A program made the translations under genes and the position numbers. Below, piece after piece: positions 24,662-41,800 of a DNA stretch of 64,000 nucleotides. Every line of letters begins with the position of its first letter. Position 1 is the first letter of the stretch. A model generated the notes under the pieces. The model had not been told where the DNA came from. It made no database searches and saw nothing but the letters and a program-made list of their open reading frames with translations. This DNA is from Styela clava (Eukaryota; Chordata; Ascidiacea; Stolidobranchia; Styelidae): NCBI RefSeq assembly GCF_964204865.1, contig NC_135263.1:16475426-16539425 (forward strand). Reading direction: 5' to 3'.

Positions 24662-24760
24662 CCATGAGATTCCTGGACTCTACGCCACCATAAGGTGGTT
24701 CTCGTAACCGCTGAAAAGCTGCCAACATCCTTTCTAAACGAATAACTGGTCGAGACGAGT
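24662..24760 (+). mobile_element. SINE fragment (central part)
   Basis: It shares 'ctggactctacgccacc', 'gtggttctcgtaaccgctg' and 'cgaataactgg' with the body of the reference SINE. Both head and tail are absent. Confidence 0.6.
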
Positions 24761-26469
24761 AGGGGAAGGCGAGACATAGGCCACAGTGGAAAATCAGCTC
24801 TCACACTCGTTTGAACCGGAATCAGATGTGCTGAAACTCCCCATCTCTCTTTTTCTACTTTAGCCTAAGAAAAACCCAGGGTGATATTTTATCCTCCAGA
24901 CCACAGTGAAATATTATTAATGTTGGCGAGTGGGTGTGCCTTTCTAATCTCGTCGAGGTTTGATGGGATATGCTTCACTGGGCACAATCCGACAGTCTTT
25001 GATGTGTTTGGAGGCCTAGAGATGCGGTATGTTTTGTGCAATGTTCGGTTCTTTTGTACGATGGTCCAATTATGGAATATGATCTGGATTCACAAATATT
25101 TTTCAGAGTCTATCCGAAAAAATAAATTATTTGTTTTAGGTTAATAGACTATCCCATCAGTTGGATGCACTGGGACACTCGACAAACTCTGCATTAGCCT
25201 AGCAATGTCAAATGAGTCTATCCTGCATATGGGTCAACAGATAAAAAAGTGTCCCAGCATTCCCCACCTTCCTTTATCCCCAAGCCGTGGCCGTGGTTTT
25301 CCTCTTATCGAATTAAGTCGTTCCATCTTCTCGGAAAAAATACGAAAATTCACTACTATCGAAAGAACCGAACAAAATTACAAAAAGGTACAAAATTTAA
25401 AGGAATTGTCAATTCCTTACAAAAGCTGGTGTTGCATACATCACAGCATACTAACCATGGATTATGTTTGATTTCAGCCTTTGTGTTAAAGTGAAGAAAT
25501 GGGTGAGTAATTGTTTTTCAAGGTTTAATCTCTAAATAGTTATTTGGTTCAATTCGGGTTATTTTCCTCAATTTCGAGTTTCACCCAAAATTTTTATTTT
25601 GTTCTAAGATAAATTTTCTTCTTAAATTATTACGAGATGACATCCACTTTTTTCCGTTTCGAGATGTACCCACAAGAGTGCCCATTCTAAAAGCAAACGA
25701 CACAACCCTTCAACGGGTGATACTCACCGAAAAAGCTAATGCTAATCGATTCGATCTTGGTCTATCCATTCTTAAAACTACCTACCCTTAGCGATGAGTT
25801 AATTATACAGTCCCGATGCACCCGGAGATTTAACCAAATTCGGTTCATGGTTGTACCAGTCGATGACAAATTGCCATGGGAATATCAATCACAGTTGGTA
25901 CTATCGAAAACGAGGACAGCAATTGAACCTATTTCTAAAACACATAGCAACCGTGATAAGTCTGTTATCATTGCGCTGCCTGATTTCATTTTCTATATAT
26001 ATAATGGTTATCTGCTATTTGGATCAATTTGATTGTACAACTTTACCATATATATATGAAGATACTCGCAAAATATCCAACTCTTAAACTTTCATATACA
26101 GCATATATATTATAGTTTTGATTTAGGCGACTAATGGATAAAACAGTCAAAGTACTTCACCATACGCGATGGCCCAGTCGCGCAGGTCAATTATCAAGTA
26201 ACGAACTACGGTGGTATTGCTGTACAGCCCCAATTTCAGTGAATCCGCCTTTTTGTGTTCGGTCTTACCATCTCTAAAAATTTGGCTTGGAATGAATATA
26301 GCGTCAGTGGGTCAAAATGCAACGAAACAAGTATTACCTCTTACCGTCTATATTTTTCTGAGCACATGCTTGGCATGTACAAATCACTGATACGTATTGC
26401 TGCCATATATGATGTATTCTCCACTGTGAACGTATAAACTCATCAAACTCTTAATTATTTTTCATTTAC
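24761..26469. other. Intergenic
   Basis: No gene can be supported. Several 60-97 codon frames occur (24881-25144, 25205-25494, 25739-26087) but none shows a domain, a consistent exon structure or protein-like composition. They overlap one another in different frames. Confidence 0.5.
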
Positions 26470-28567
26470 TTAGACGTATAAACCATGATCTAAAGTTGCA
26501 ATAAAATTCAATAATATCTGATTTTTCATGAGATTCACAGCCAAACCATGGTGCGTGCCATCAAAACTTTGGACAAGTGTTGTTAGTGGATGAAAATCAA
26601 GTACGCGGATATCGTGCATCTCAGCATATTGTGCCATATCTCGGGAATATTTTCTACATTTGTACTCATTTTGTAGATTCAAGTAAGCAGTTGGTTTAAG
26701 TAGCCCAATAGTCAACGGAAGGGAAAGTATTATTTGAGGCCATCTTCCGGAAAGCCTCTTTGGGTCAACCTGTTTTAGAGGCCTTCCGTAAAATTGTTCT
26801 ATTGCATTTACAGCTGGGCCTAGATAATAATTGATTTCACGTTCTGAAAGACATCCCACGTGAAAGCCAATACTGACTATAATTAACGATCCAGGCACAC
26901 CAAGATTACGAACGACAAGATCATAAAACTGTGCGCTGAATCGCAAATTGTAAAAAGGGTGCATGGTTGCTTTGAAGTTGGCATATCCTCTGTTTCCACA
27001 TAGTTTTCCCAAATGATACATTTCTGAAATATTGTACAAGGTGTCACGACACTCTTTCCAGAAAAATTGATGCCTTTCTGTGCATAGTCCCTTCACCAAA
27101 TCTGATGTATTTTTGTGCCATGCTCCCGAAACCGTGTCATTAGTTATGAGCATAGCAAACGCACGAAACATGTTTCTGCTGAAGGAATCTCCTACAAAAT
27201 GTATACTATTGATTTGTGATCTTTCTATCACATCACAGGCTTGTGCAGCTGTGTAATTCCTCCACTGGCATCTTTTGTCCGTAACAAGCCAATCGCTGAC
27301 ATCTGCATATATATATTTTCTCAAGTCCACGCACCTGAAAAGAAAAACGTAACGTAATGCTTACGATACGACATAGTTTTGCTGTTATCTCACCAGATCC
27401 TGAAACGCCTGTGTTGATTTAAAAAAAATAGCCCTAATATATAGAATAAATAATTGGATTGTGTGGTAAAATTTCAAATTTTTCCGTGCATTGAAAATCG
27501 ATTGTGTTGAAAAATAATGACAACAACAGAAAAAACGCGATACGTACGATGGACATTCGCATGTCTTTTTTGATGGTCTTGCGCAATATCCATTAAAAAC
27601 ATCTGTACAGCATGGTTGTTTGCCACGAGCATTGCACCAACTCCCAACTTGAGGCCATGTCGAATTCGGCGGCTTTTGTTCGAAACTAAAATTGCAGAAG
27701 GTACTAGATATCACTCATTTTAGTTATGTTTTCATAGATACTACTTTTCGGTATTGGCAGTTACTTGTGGATTTGCATTGAAATCGACTGCATTGAAGTA
27801 TTTAAGTCGACACTACATGTGCGCAATAAATCATACTAAGATATCAAATTGCTTCCATCAACTATTAGGTATTATTCCTTATAGTTGTTGTAATTGATCT
27901 ATTGAGCAAAGAAATTGGTTGAAAATGTTCTGGAATTGACACATAATGTCTAATAATAATCTGCTCATTGAAATAATTGCGTAGCAGGTTGGTCTTGATG
28001 GTTCTCAGTTCTTCTATTAGAGATATATTTATAAGTGGATAGAAAAAATTCTTATATATTAGTGAATATTTATCCTCTGTGCCGGACGTTTTAACAAAAT
28101 TTCTCTTACTTTTTATATCCACATCTTCGGTCAGGTCTCCAGAATCGAGTTTGAATGCCACGCTTTACCCAGAAATGGTGTAATTCTTCTTCAAGAATCA
28201 ATTCCTGCTGCACCCATTGATTAGTGTGGTCTTTGTATTTTACTATTTTGACTCTTTTAATCCACTGGCCTTGAGTCATATTTATCAGTATATTATCACA
28301 TTGTGGGACCAAGGTTTCATAATCCACGTAGCGGGATTTTGAGTCGGAGAATGATTTCACTCCAGCTCGGCTTGGATTTGAAGACTTTCTCTGTTTATTC
28401 AGTCTTTCATCAGATAGAGTATGCACAGCAATTATACTGGTGACAGAAAAATTGCTTCGTAGATTTCTTGACAAACTCAACGGAAAACGTAGGTAAATGA
28501 TATAGGTTACTATCACAAACATGACACTAACTATCCCAAGTCTTCCAGCCAATGCTTTTACTCCCAT
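26470..28567 (-). CDS. Type II membrane protein with PC-esterase/TBL/NXPE-like catalytic motifs
   Basis: The three exons (minus) are 28567-28110, 27685-27548 and 27334-26470, giving about 486 residues. The junctions keep phase, with GT-AG borders. After a short N-terminus there is one hydrophobic span, LGIVSVMFVIVTYIIYL, so the rest should be luminal. Exon 2 encodes a Cys-rich stretch (SWCNARGKQPCC, CECPS). Exon 3 opens with a PMR5/TBL-like lead-in, then IHFVGDSFSRNMFRAF, a GDS nucleophile block, and near the C-terminus FDGTHHG, the DxxH block. These paired motifs define the GDSL/SGNH-type superfamily that includes plant TBL acetyltransferases and animal NXPE and PC-esterase proteins. N-glycosylation sequons (NYT, NMT) are present. 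The likely role is acyl/acetyl transfer or hydrolysis on a secreted glycan. The substrate is unknown. The start is the ATG just ahead of the membrane span. Confidence 0.8.
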
Positions 28568-29350
28568 ATTACATTTTACACTTCATTTGCCTCGACATTG
28601 ATATTTTGGTTTATCATTGCCGCACAACGCATCAAATAACGCATCCACGTTAAAACGAGCACCGATGTTGCCTCTGGCAAAGTGAGGCTTACTTATTATC
28701 ATATCTCGTAAATAACATTTAAACTTTACGATGCAAAAAAATTTTCACGTTCGATAAAATTTAGAGGCGGAATGAGTAGGCTAGTACTTGAGTTATTGAC
28801 TAACATTAAAAATCTAATTTCGATGAACATAAATTTTAATTTTCGTAGGTGTGGCCGTGGGCAGTGCTATCATTATCATGGATATCAATTGATGGTTGTA
28901 ATATGAAACGAACGTTGCATTATAAAAAATCATTTTTCTTTCACTTCGGAACAAAGCAGCGATTGCAAAGCGTAGTGAAAAGAAACATATCTGAAGAATT
29001 TGTCTAAGTCGGATTTTACTGTTTCCGACGGATTGGTAATGGCAAAAATAAAAGTTAAGTGAAAAATATATCAATTTTGAATTGTTATCAGTACTTCTGT
29101 AACTGAACATTGCTGTTAAATAACGGAACTACTAGGTGGTTCGTGTATAAAATTCGAAAAGGACAACGCTCTGCTTTAAACGTATGATATGCATTATAAG
29201 GAACAATTCTAACGTTTTGCGTAAAATAATATAGACCAATGGTCGAGATGAATTAACTTTTCGCGTTATGCAGAACATAGCCTATTATTTGCTAGATTAT
29301 GAACAAAGCAAGCTATTTGAAGGTAAATTAGCCCGTATATATGATCTCAA

Positions 29351-29377
29351 TATATATATATGTATATATATATATAT
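29351..29377. repeat. TA microsatellite
   Basis: An almost pure (TA)n run with one interruption by G. Similar runs occur at 29878-29895, 38783-38808 and 39558-39573. Confidence 0.9.
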
Positions 29378-30059
29378 GATCCAATATACCCACCCAGAGA
29401 ACAATTGATAAGCATGATAGCAAAACCTTATACATGCGTTTGCATTCTTTCTCTTTTATTTGTTAAGGAGAGTTACTGTAACACTGCTGTTAAATAATAT
29501 CAGCAGACTCTTTCTATAATGATAACTTAGGCGCTAAAATTTTCGCTTCGATTTGAAATTTAAACGATAATCCACTAAAATGTTATATATGCAATACTAA
29601 AAAAACAGGTACGTTTTTACGGCAATAATTTTCGAATTAAAAAATTACCGCTATTGAAAATTATCACCAGAGATCCGACACGGCCCATCATACAAATAAA
29701 TGTTTAATATGCAACAAAAAGGGATATTTTTATTTAAAACGTAAAAACAGGTATGTGGACACCTAGAACGGCATATAAGATCAGTGAACATTGGGTCCTT
29801 TTATTGGGCTAAAATATTAGTGGCTTGAATTTAATGGACAATTTCAACGGACACGGAAATAATTCTTTTGTTCGATTTTATATATATATATATATTCATT
29901 TACCAGTGATGCTTACACGCTCTGTTAATGTGTGTTAAAACATTGATACTGATAATACCTTAAATTCCGAATGATAAATCACTACAAGTAGATGCAAATT
30001 GTCCAGTGACACCGTATGTAAAGCTTAAATAAGAATTAGCAAGAAAATCGAGGCGTTAT

Positions 30060-30920
30060 ATACAGGGTGACGGTATAGTCTGGATACATAGAGTAACTAA
30101 ATATTTTAATTATATATGCATTTAAAACTAATTATTTAACTATTATTTTCACAATTTATTTAAATAAAATTATCAACACGATTTGCAATGCAAATGTTAA
30201 TGCGTTTCACAAACTTTGCACGAACGCGATGCAATAAATCTATATTGTCGTCAATTTCAGCCACTTCACTTTTCACCATTTTGCGACGAACGTGAGAGAT
30301 TGGCTGAGTTCATTCCTCCGAAAAACAACATCGGTTTTGGAAAAAAAAAGTTTATCTAATGACTTTAATTGGCGGTCGTCGGTCATACTTTTCATATAAT
30401 TACTATTCGACTATTGAAACTAAGATCTGTTTAGCCAAATTTTTCTGGAAAGCCGTTGTGCTAAATAACGTTCTATATATATAAATTTAACTTGGTAAAT
30501 TCAAATCTTTGGATTTTGTGAAAAAACAATTGAAGACCAATTTCATTCATTTTTTTATTGTTCAATCACTCAAAATTTTTGGGCACAAGTCAATCAATGC
30601 TTATATTTATTTCATTACTGACAATCGGACATTTTCTGTGGGTAAAATTATATTATTAGGTTGTTTTTTGATATATCGGTATAAACTGCAACGTATAATT
30701 CTCCTATTTGGCATTTTATCCAAAATTTACTAAAAAAAGAGTTTTATGTTATAGTTAAAAGATTGAAAGAATGTTATGAGGATGCGTTATGCATGTGTGT
30801 AATTTCAGTTGATTTGCCTGTATTGGATTTTTATGCAAGAAAAAAAAGTTCGGCAGACTTGTTGACGTGGAGTGGTCTCTTCGTTCACCAGGCCTTAGTC
30901 CGCATGATTTCATTCTATAA
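30060..30920. mobile_element. Mariner-type transposase relics in opposite orientations
   Basis: At 30861-30917 (+) the frame reads VDVEWSLRSPGLSPHDFIL and then stops. This is the 'WP.RSPDL.P.DF..W' block around a catalytic Asp of Tc1/mariner transposases. At 30175-30267 (-) a frame reads EVAEIDDNIDLLHRVRAKF followed by VKRINICIANRV, which resembles the C-terminal tail of the same kind of transposase. A 'cagggtgacggtatagtctgg' stretch at 30063 could be the terminal repeat. The two coding relics point in opposite directions, so at least two broken copies or one inverted copy are present. None is functional. Confidence 0.5.
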
Positions 30921-31644
30921 AAATCAATCATACTAGAATCATCGACAAGTGTTGTGTGTTATACCATTGCAGAATGATTTACTTCAAATCCGTCATTCTC
31001 ACAAAAGCAAGATATATTTACATGCGAACCGCCTTCATAAGCATTTCACTTCTCCAATTATACTGCATAGGGGAAATATAGCAAAAAATGGTAACTTGTA
31101 GGCTACAATAATCCAAATAGGAGATGACTAGATAAGAAGCTGTCCAATACTAAACGACACTGTGTTTCGAAAATGTCGTGTCGCAATTTTATGTTCTGTT
31201 ACGCACTCTCCTGAGTTAGCGTTCTTGATAACTATACTTTGGTAAAATATCAGAGTATTCATATATATATGAGATTCATATATCCTAGCGTTTCTGCAAC
31301 CAATTGGCCTTTTGCGTTAACGAAAATTCGTTGAGCATGCGAACGAACGGGTACGCTTTTGCCTCGAACTGCCAACGATAGGAGCGTCTGGTGTTTACAT
31401 TGCGATGCATTTACACGCGGGAACAAGAAGTCAAAATTTCAGAATTCAAAACCGGTTTGATCTGAAATCAAAATTCTAATCGGTCTCTGACAACGAAAGA
31501 TTGTAAAGACGACTCGCGTTTCGCTCATGCAGACAAATCTAGTCAAGTATTTACTGGTAAGTCCTCGAATGTTCCCAGACCCTTGACCAGCCCCGGGCAA
31601 CACGTAGTAGGGGGCAGCAAAACCAAGCTGTGATCCCAACGGAG

Positions 31645-31890
31645 TGCAAATGTACGCGGGTTCAATTGTACTGTACGTTAGTGCAAATGTACGTGGGTGC
31701 AAACTGCAATTGTACATGAGTGCAAATGTCCGTGGGTGCAAACTGCAATTGTACATGAGAGCAAACGTCCATGGGTGCATATGTACTGGGTGCAAAAGTG
31801 CATGGGTTCTAATGTCCGCGGGTGCGATCTATATGCGTGTGGTAAAATCTATGGTTGGAAATGTATGGTTGCAAATGTTCTGGGTACAAA
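31645..31890. repeat. Minisatellite, 39-bp unit with 13-bp subperiod
   Basis: Units beginning gtgcaaatgtacgtgggtgc start at 31681 and 31720, and a diverged one starts at 31759. Shorter degenerate 'tgcaaatgt.c.tggg' copies extend to about 31890. Because 39 is a multiple of three, open frames run through it on both strands with 13-residue repeats. I take these as by-products. Confidence 0.85.
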
Positions 31891-33009
31891 TGTGCTGTCA
31901 TCAAATCATTGACGTATTTGATTCGTGCTGAAATTTCTAAAACACAACCAAAAACAAACAAATAGCATGCGAAAACGAGGCAATGTTGAAACCATGACAA
32001 AAAACCTGTCTGTGCGACTGCTAAAGCGGTTACGTTACGCCGCTTTTCCGAAAAAGGACAGATATTTTTCAAAAAATTCTGGAGATTTTCTTGCTTCATT
32101 GGTTAGGCTGGACATGTTTTTCAAACTTTGTGCGTTGCTCTCAAAAGTGTGAGTTTGTTGCTTAGTTTGAATATTTATTAAATAAAACACACGTTTTTTT
32201 ATCTTACTTGACTTTAAATTTAATTATTCTCATGTATAATGACATCTATAATCTGTTTATCCCCCGAATTATTTATGAAGTTAGGTATAAGGGGCAGCAT
32301 TATCGACTCGCCATGGGCAGCAGAAATGTTTGGCACGCCCCTGCCCTTGACTCCAGAAAAAAAAATGTCCTATACTTTACTATTACAAAATTTTGAATGC
32401 TCATTTTGCAAGTGTTTTGGAGAGTTGGCACTTACAAACTGATTTACACGATCAAAATCATCATTTTTATTGAAATATAATCACATGCCACTTACAGGAA
32501 CTGATAGCTCATTTCAGCCTATCGCGCTTTTCCGGGACTCATTTTTGATTATTGCAACTGAACTAAATCTCATCGGAAGACATAATAACAATTAAAATAC
32601 TTTATTTACAACTAATTTTTGGAAACTCAGCTAAAAACTGACAAATAACACACAGAACCGCAAAAACGAGGCAAGGTTCCTATATTACAGGCAATTTTGC
32701 TTTCGACTAGGGGGCGTTCTTCAGATCACTTTGTTTTGTTTCTTGGAGATCAGCTCTGGTAGACGCGGTGGTTCTTGTCAATTGGAACATCTTTTATTCA
32801 TAAATATATATATATAATAATAATCTAATTATACCAAATTTTATTAAAACACTGAGGGATTATATCAATCGACGAAATAAGCAGGTGAACCCCGGAAGAA
32901 ACTGATGCCAGTGTTTGGGACTGAAATAAGGTTCGACAGTATTCGAGGAAGAAATTGGGAAACTACGGTACCGTACTGAACTATGGTGGCTAAATTATAG
33001 ACTATTAAC

Positions 33010-36579
<3,570 letters not shown>

Positions 36580-37479
36580 AGTGAAGTTAAATTGAATGTT
36601 GTTATTGAGATTTCAAGCAGCTTTGCGTGGTTGATTAAACCATTTTTTAAGAAATCATCAATAAGATTGCTAAAATCAATAAGTTCAACGGTCAAATACC
36701 CAGATTCCGAAATTCACCTCAAGTATACAAAAGAGAATATCTGCTACTATTTTCCTTGATATTGGGATATTATGCTTTTGGGCAGTGGATATTAAACTTT
36801 CATAATTGGCACCCTTAACAATCGTGCCCCCATTTCTTCCCTCCCAAATCACCATGTAAAAATACCTTATAACTAGTTCACATGCGAAAACTAGTGAAAA
36901 ATAAAAACAGTGGAAACTGTCACTCATGGCCGAAGGAGTTTGAGAAATCCTGCTGCAGGAAATAATTTTAAAAGTTAAACATAAGCATGCGTTCCATTGG
37001 TAATCTTACGTAAAATTATCCAGGAATCAGTTTTCTGTTACCAGTTTTGGTCTATGTATTTACAGTTTATATTTTTAAAAATTGATGATGTAATTGGCCA
37101 AAGGCCTGTTGCCAAGTTTGATGAGTAGTGTTGAATAATATTTCAAGGGGGGTAATCCAACAGTAAACAGATGGCAATATTTGTTGCTAGGGCAATATAT
37201 GATTTGTGGGCACAAAATGCCTAACTTGTTCACAAAGTTTTCATGTCAAAAAAAAACCACTGGGGGAAGCTCTACTCTACGAAATTTTCGTATTTTACTT
37301 GAATATTATCATACCCATAATTGCATTTTTTTATATTTTCTGTGTCGCTCCATTTTATCAATAAATAAATCACTTTACGGTATCACCTTTATTACTAAGG
37401 ATCTAAAACATGGAGGAAGTCTTGGTCATGCATTAGGTGACTCACCCCTTGTTGTTTTGCAAAATTGGTAACTTTCAAA

Positions 37480-37860
37480 AACAAGAGCTTGGCTCAAATA
37501 TATGAACACTAGGGTGGAAGCGACGTTGTACGGGTGTGCAATCTGTTCACATAAGACAACCATTACCGCAATCTTGTCTACTTTGCGCAATCGCCACAAG
37601 ATGCGCAATTTTTAATTCTGATAACGTCATGGCACACAAAAAAGCGAATCCCACACAGAGCACACAGAAATGTTTGAAATAAATAAAAGTAATAGCCTTT
37701 TAGCGAAAAATACAATCTCCAACCAATTAAGATTTCAAAGCCAAAAGACTTCTAACAACGTAATCACAAAACGATATGTATATTTCGTGTCCAATAACAA
37801 TGCAAAATGACAAACCTATCCTGGGTCCATTTCGTGTCCAATAGCGCAGTAATTTCGGAC
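37480..37860 (+). mobile_element. Possible diverged half-copy of the foldback family
   Basis: It starts with 'aagagcttggctcaaatata', close to the inner end of the right arm of the foldback at 2864 ('agagctatgctcaaatatat'). It ends with repeated 'cgtgtccaata', the outer terminus of that element, in the same order and orientation. The middle is not alignable by eye, so the relation is tentative. Confidence 0.3.
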
Positions 37861-38782
37861 CTTTTGTATCGCAAAAAATTTCGCACATTTGAATAAATTG
37901 AAACAACTAAGCATATCTGATTAAATAGAAACTACTGTTAACGACCTATGCCTGAATGAAAAATGGAGGTATGCCGAGCTCCGTGTAATGTTTCGCTTAA
38001 AAATCACGTAAAGAAAGCGAGCGTCGGTGGCAGTGTGTAGAGGTGTGAGAAATTGAACTACAATAGAAAGCGGGGTTAAGACAGGCAAATGAACTGGAAG
38101 AATAGATTTAAATGAAAGAAACAACGGGCAAAGGTGCTGATGATGTGAAGTAACAGCTCGGCGTCAAGTTTGCTGCTTGGAAACGGGGTTGCTTGGATTT
38201 TGGGGCTTGGTTTTTAATAGAATGACCAGATGACATCGCGGATGTTTGTTCTGGTGTCCCTGCTTGATAACCAACTCTAGTTCCCGTGGCTTCGCCCTCC
38301 CAGTCAACAGTGAGTTTAATTTTTCTGGTAATTTTTTTTATATGCGGTTGCGTTATGACTAGAAAAAAAAAATATATGCTTGATTAAGTACGTGTCGGGT
38401 TATCACGCAACACTTTTTGTGACGAATTGGATTCTATACAATTTTGGCTTTCACAGCTTACACGAAGTGGACTTCGTTTGCGGGACTCTAACTAATATTT
38501 AAAATTTAACCCTGCACAAATCGATCAATAATTAGTATGTAGTACTTAGAATTCATCGGCTTAATTTTGTATTAGGTTTGGCATTTTTAGCGTTCTGTGT
38601 CCTTTTTTAATAGAGTTAATATTTTTTATTTTATGCTAGATCTATTGGGCGTTACATTTAACAAACGCCGCAGTAGGTTCAAATACTTGCCAATATCTTC
38701 AAATGATATCGTTGCATTATTAGGAAAGCCTGTAAGCGTAGCAAACTGAGGTTTAAACATGCCCGATCTCTGTCCTGACCCT

Positions 38783-38808
38783 TATATATATATATATATA
38801 TATATATA
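38783..38808. repeat. TA microsatellite
   Basis: A pure (TA)n run of about 26 bp in intergenic DNA. Confidence 0.9.
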
Positions 38809-41800
38809 CGTGCTGTTGTAATCATATTTCGATGCAAAGTATAGTTGAGGGTTACCACAGAATTCACAGGAACGGTTTTCCCTATGGTGGAATAAAAGTG
38901 GATAAAATTAGTTCCACTAAGCCGATCTGACTTATTTCTCCATGGTACTCCAAGATCACCTCTACTTTGAAGCGACTATTCAGCCTAACAAATTTTGTTG
39001 TCGTCCATTCATACTTCTATGCCACAGCGCAAAACAACAATATCTGACGCAGTTTATCGAATCAGGTTTACAAGTTTTATCATATAAAATTAATCCATGT
39101 CAATGAAGGTTTTCTAGTGAATTTCGATTGTTTGATGTTTCCACTATGTTATAAATGTTGCGTTGACCTTGAAAGGTTGGTTTTGTCATTCCAGGCATTT
39201 CATTCCAAACAAAGCTCTGTATGAGTATCCACTAGTATGCAAGAGCCAACCTTATTTATGTATGGACAAAAAAGTTTCGGATACAGTGATGAAGGTTTGA
39301 ATCCCGGGTTGAAGGTATCCAGACGCCTCTCTTGTCCTAGAAATCACAACGGATTGAACTGGGAATTTTATCTTCTCTTTAATCATACTGGAGCATCATC
39401 CCACGAATGACCATTTCGAGGTTTACCGATTGATGACAGCCGGACGATGTTCTTAACTTAAAATTGTGAATTATAAATTTCGTAAAAATATTGAGATTTC
39501 ACGCTGCATCAAAAGTTACGTCAACATTGGAATGTGAGCAATGTGGGAAACATACAGTATATATATATATATACAAATTAAATGAATTAATTTGGCATAC
39601 ATGACTTCATGGTAATATCGAACCGACATAATTATAAGTTCAGCATCAAATACCGTCTTGTTGCATAAAAATGGTGAATGAATAACATACAAAATAAGAT
39701 TTCGCTATTACTGAAAAACAAACTTCCATATCTTATTACTGATGCTTGAGACCACTCGGTATTCACATTCGTTGTATTTCACAAAATTAAACCGTAATTC
39801 ATGTTGTATGACATATTTTTTGATGTGCGGCCCGCGACAACACTGAAATATAATAGGCGACCTCAGAAGACATTGGGGTTGGACATGGCTGCTATATAGA
39901 ATCAGTTCTTCAAAGCCTATGGACGGACTATCAGTAACGGAACGTTCATTACATCAAAGACATTGCTTGATTGCCTGACTGTCTGAGCTTCCTATGCATT
40001 TCTATTCAACATTACATATTGTTTAAGTCTTTATGGAACTGCGCGACGAGAAACTAGAATTAAGCACAGGAAACAGAGGTAAACTATTCGTGAATACAAG
40101 CTCTGAAACGAGTTCTCAGTAACACGTCACCAAAGACCGATCGATTTTTATTGATGCGGTTTTCAAAAATTCATAATCTAAGTTGACTTTGTAAATAGTA
40201 AGCGTCAAAAATTCTGAAAAAATATATATAATCAAATTCATTCACTCAATTTTCAATGACTACCAACTCTTAAGACCTCGATATTTCTCGACTTTCTCCA
40301 TCAACATGGTTGACTAAACTGATTTTACATGGTCGTGGTGATGTACCAACTGAACGGGACATTTTTACTCACTGAACTTCCAACTGTCTGACTAATTTTC
40401 CGTTGAGATTGAAAATATAATATAAAACGAATTACAGAATCCCAGAAACACAAAACGAAATAGTCCAGAATTACAAAATTCAGTTTTATTTTTATTTTTT
40501 AATGAGATTAATATTATAAATATTAGTACAAAGATGAGCAGCCAAGCATTTATGAGCTCATCCATTATGACAGATCGTGATTAGTACCCAGTATTTTACC
40601 CAAGAAGCGCTTATTCGTCGAAAAGACATGTCATATGATGTAAGGCGTTAAAATTGAACCGAAATAAAAGAATTATATTGAATATATTTCAAATCAAGGG
40701 AAGCGTATTAAATATTGAAATTCTTCATGAATTTTTACTATATAACATCAAAATGGAGCCAAAAAGCCAGCTGGGATATTCTGCTTTGTCAAGCACTGAT
40801 TCGAATGTATATCGCGCGTCACCAATAGCGTTGCTAAATATTATAGCCGGCATACTCTATAATTTATATACATATTTCGATTTTCTTGGAATTTATATCA
40901 CTTGATTAGAAGGAACTGTATAAGGCACAGATTATTTTTGCTTAAAACGTAATGGTGCGGTTTGCGTGATTTAAAATGACATGCAAGCATGCAAATTGGC
41001 CCGTTACAGGCCGTGTTGAAATGAACCAAAAGCATACATTTAATCTGTCACCAAAATCTGGAGAAAAGCAGTAACTTTACAAAAATACGTGTGAAATCCT
41101 ACTGTCAATAAAGCAATGATATACTTGACTGTTTCGAATCAAAGGTCGAATACATATGAAATTCTATTTTTTGTTATCATGTACATTGCTAAAATTGGTT
41201 CTACGTTTTGAAATTCTAAGTGACGTCAAAGTTAAATTTAAAAAGGAAACGCAAGCAAAAAAAGCAAGGCAGTGCAGAAGGTAAAAGTTGACAAATTGGA
41301 TCTGGTAATTGAATTATATTCTCTATATTTCAAGTACGCCATTGTCGGCCACAAAAGAAAAAGAATTTTGCATTGGCCGTTGTTTGTGACATTTTCCACG
41401 GCTGAAGACACTTTGGGAGTCGAAATTACCATCCGATACGAACAAATTGCATGTGACAAAGACATCGGTTTTGAAATTTCACTATTCCGGATTCGGAAGG
41501 AAGAAGACAATTTTTTTTTAATCCGGAGTTGCAGTCGAAATGTCTCGGAAATCGACCCATCCGGATTTTCGATGAGACCGATTTCCCTGATATTGGCTTA
41601 CATCTGGGGGTTAGTATAAAAAACCTTCAACATTAAGCACTACTAGAAGAATACTGAAACATTCCAAATAAACTAAATAACTCAAATCAGGCTGATAAAA
41701 AGTCGTCAAAATTCAAACACTAAACTAACACATCAAACTATTCACAATTCTAGAGTTGTTGCTCGAAAAGTAGGTCTAGGGACGTCGTTGATGGGAAGAG

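Larger units (their letters stand above)
28568..33009. other. Intergenic between divergent genes
   Basis: This 4.4-kb gap should contain the promoters of both the PC-esterase-like gene (leftward) and TMEM185 (rightward). It holds TA-rich microsatellites (29351-29377, 29878-29895), mariner-type relics (30060-30920) and a minisatellite (31645-31890). No exon can be supported. The frame at 32208-32442 contains 'ggcagc' and 'gcccctgccc' blocks that look repeat-derived. Confidence 0.5.

Noticed and set aside
31439..31795. 118-codon minus-strand frame with 13-residue repeats (HPRTFALMYNCSL type)
   Set aside because: It is the translation of the minisatellite; a unit length divisible by three keeps the frame open without coding.
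40753..40905. Plus-strand frame beginning MEPKSQLGYSALSS
   Set aside because: It resembles a possible first exon, but no donor or following exon could be joined and the later part is AT-driven hydrophobic sequence.
41272..41619. 115-codon plus-strand frame
   Set aside because: It is the longest intergenic frame in that gap, but it has no recognised domain, the opposite strand is equally open, and there is no splice context.
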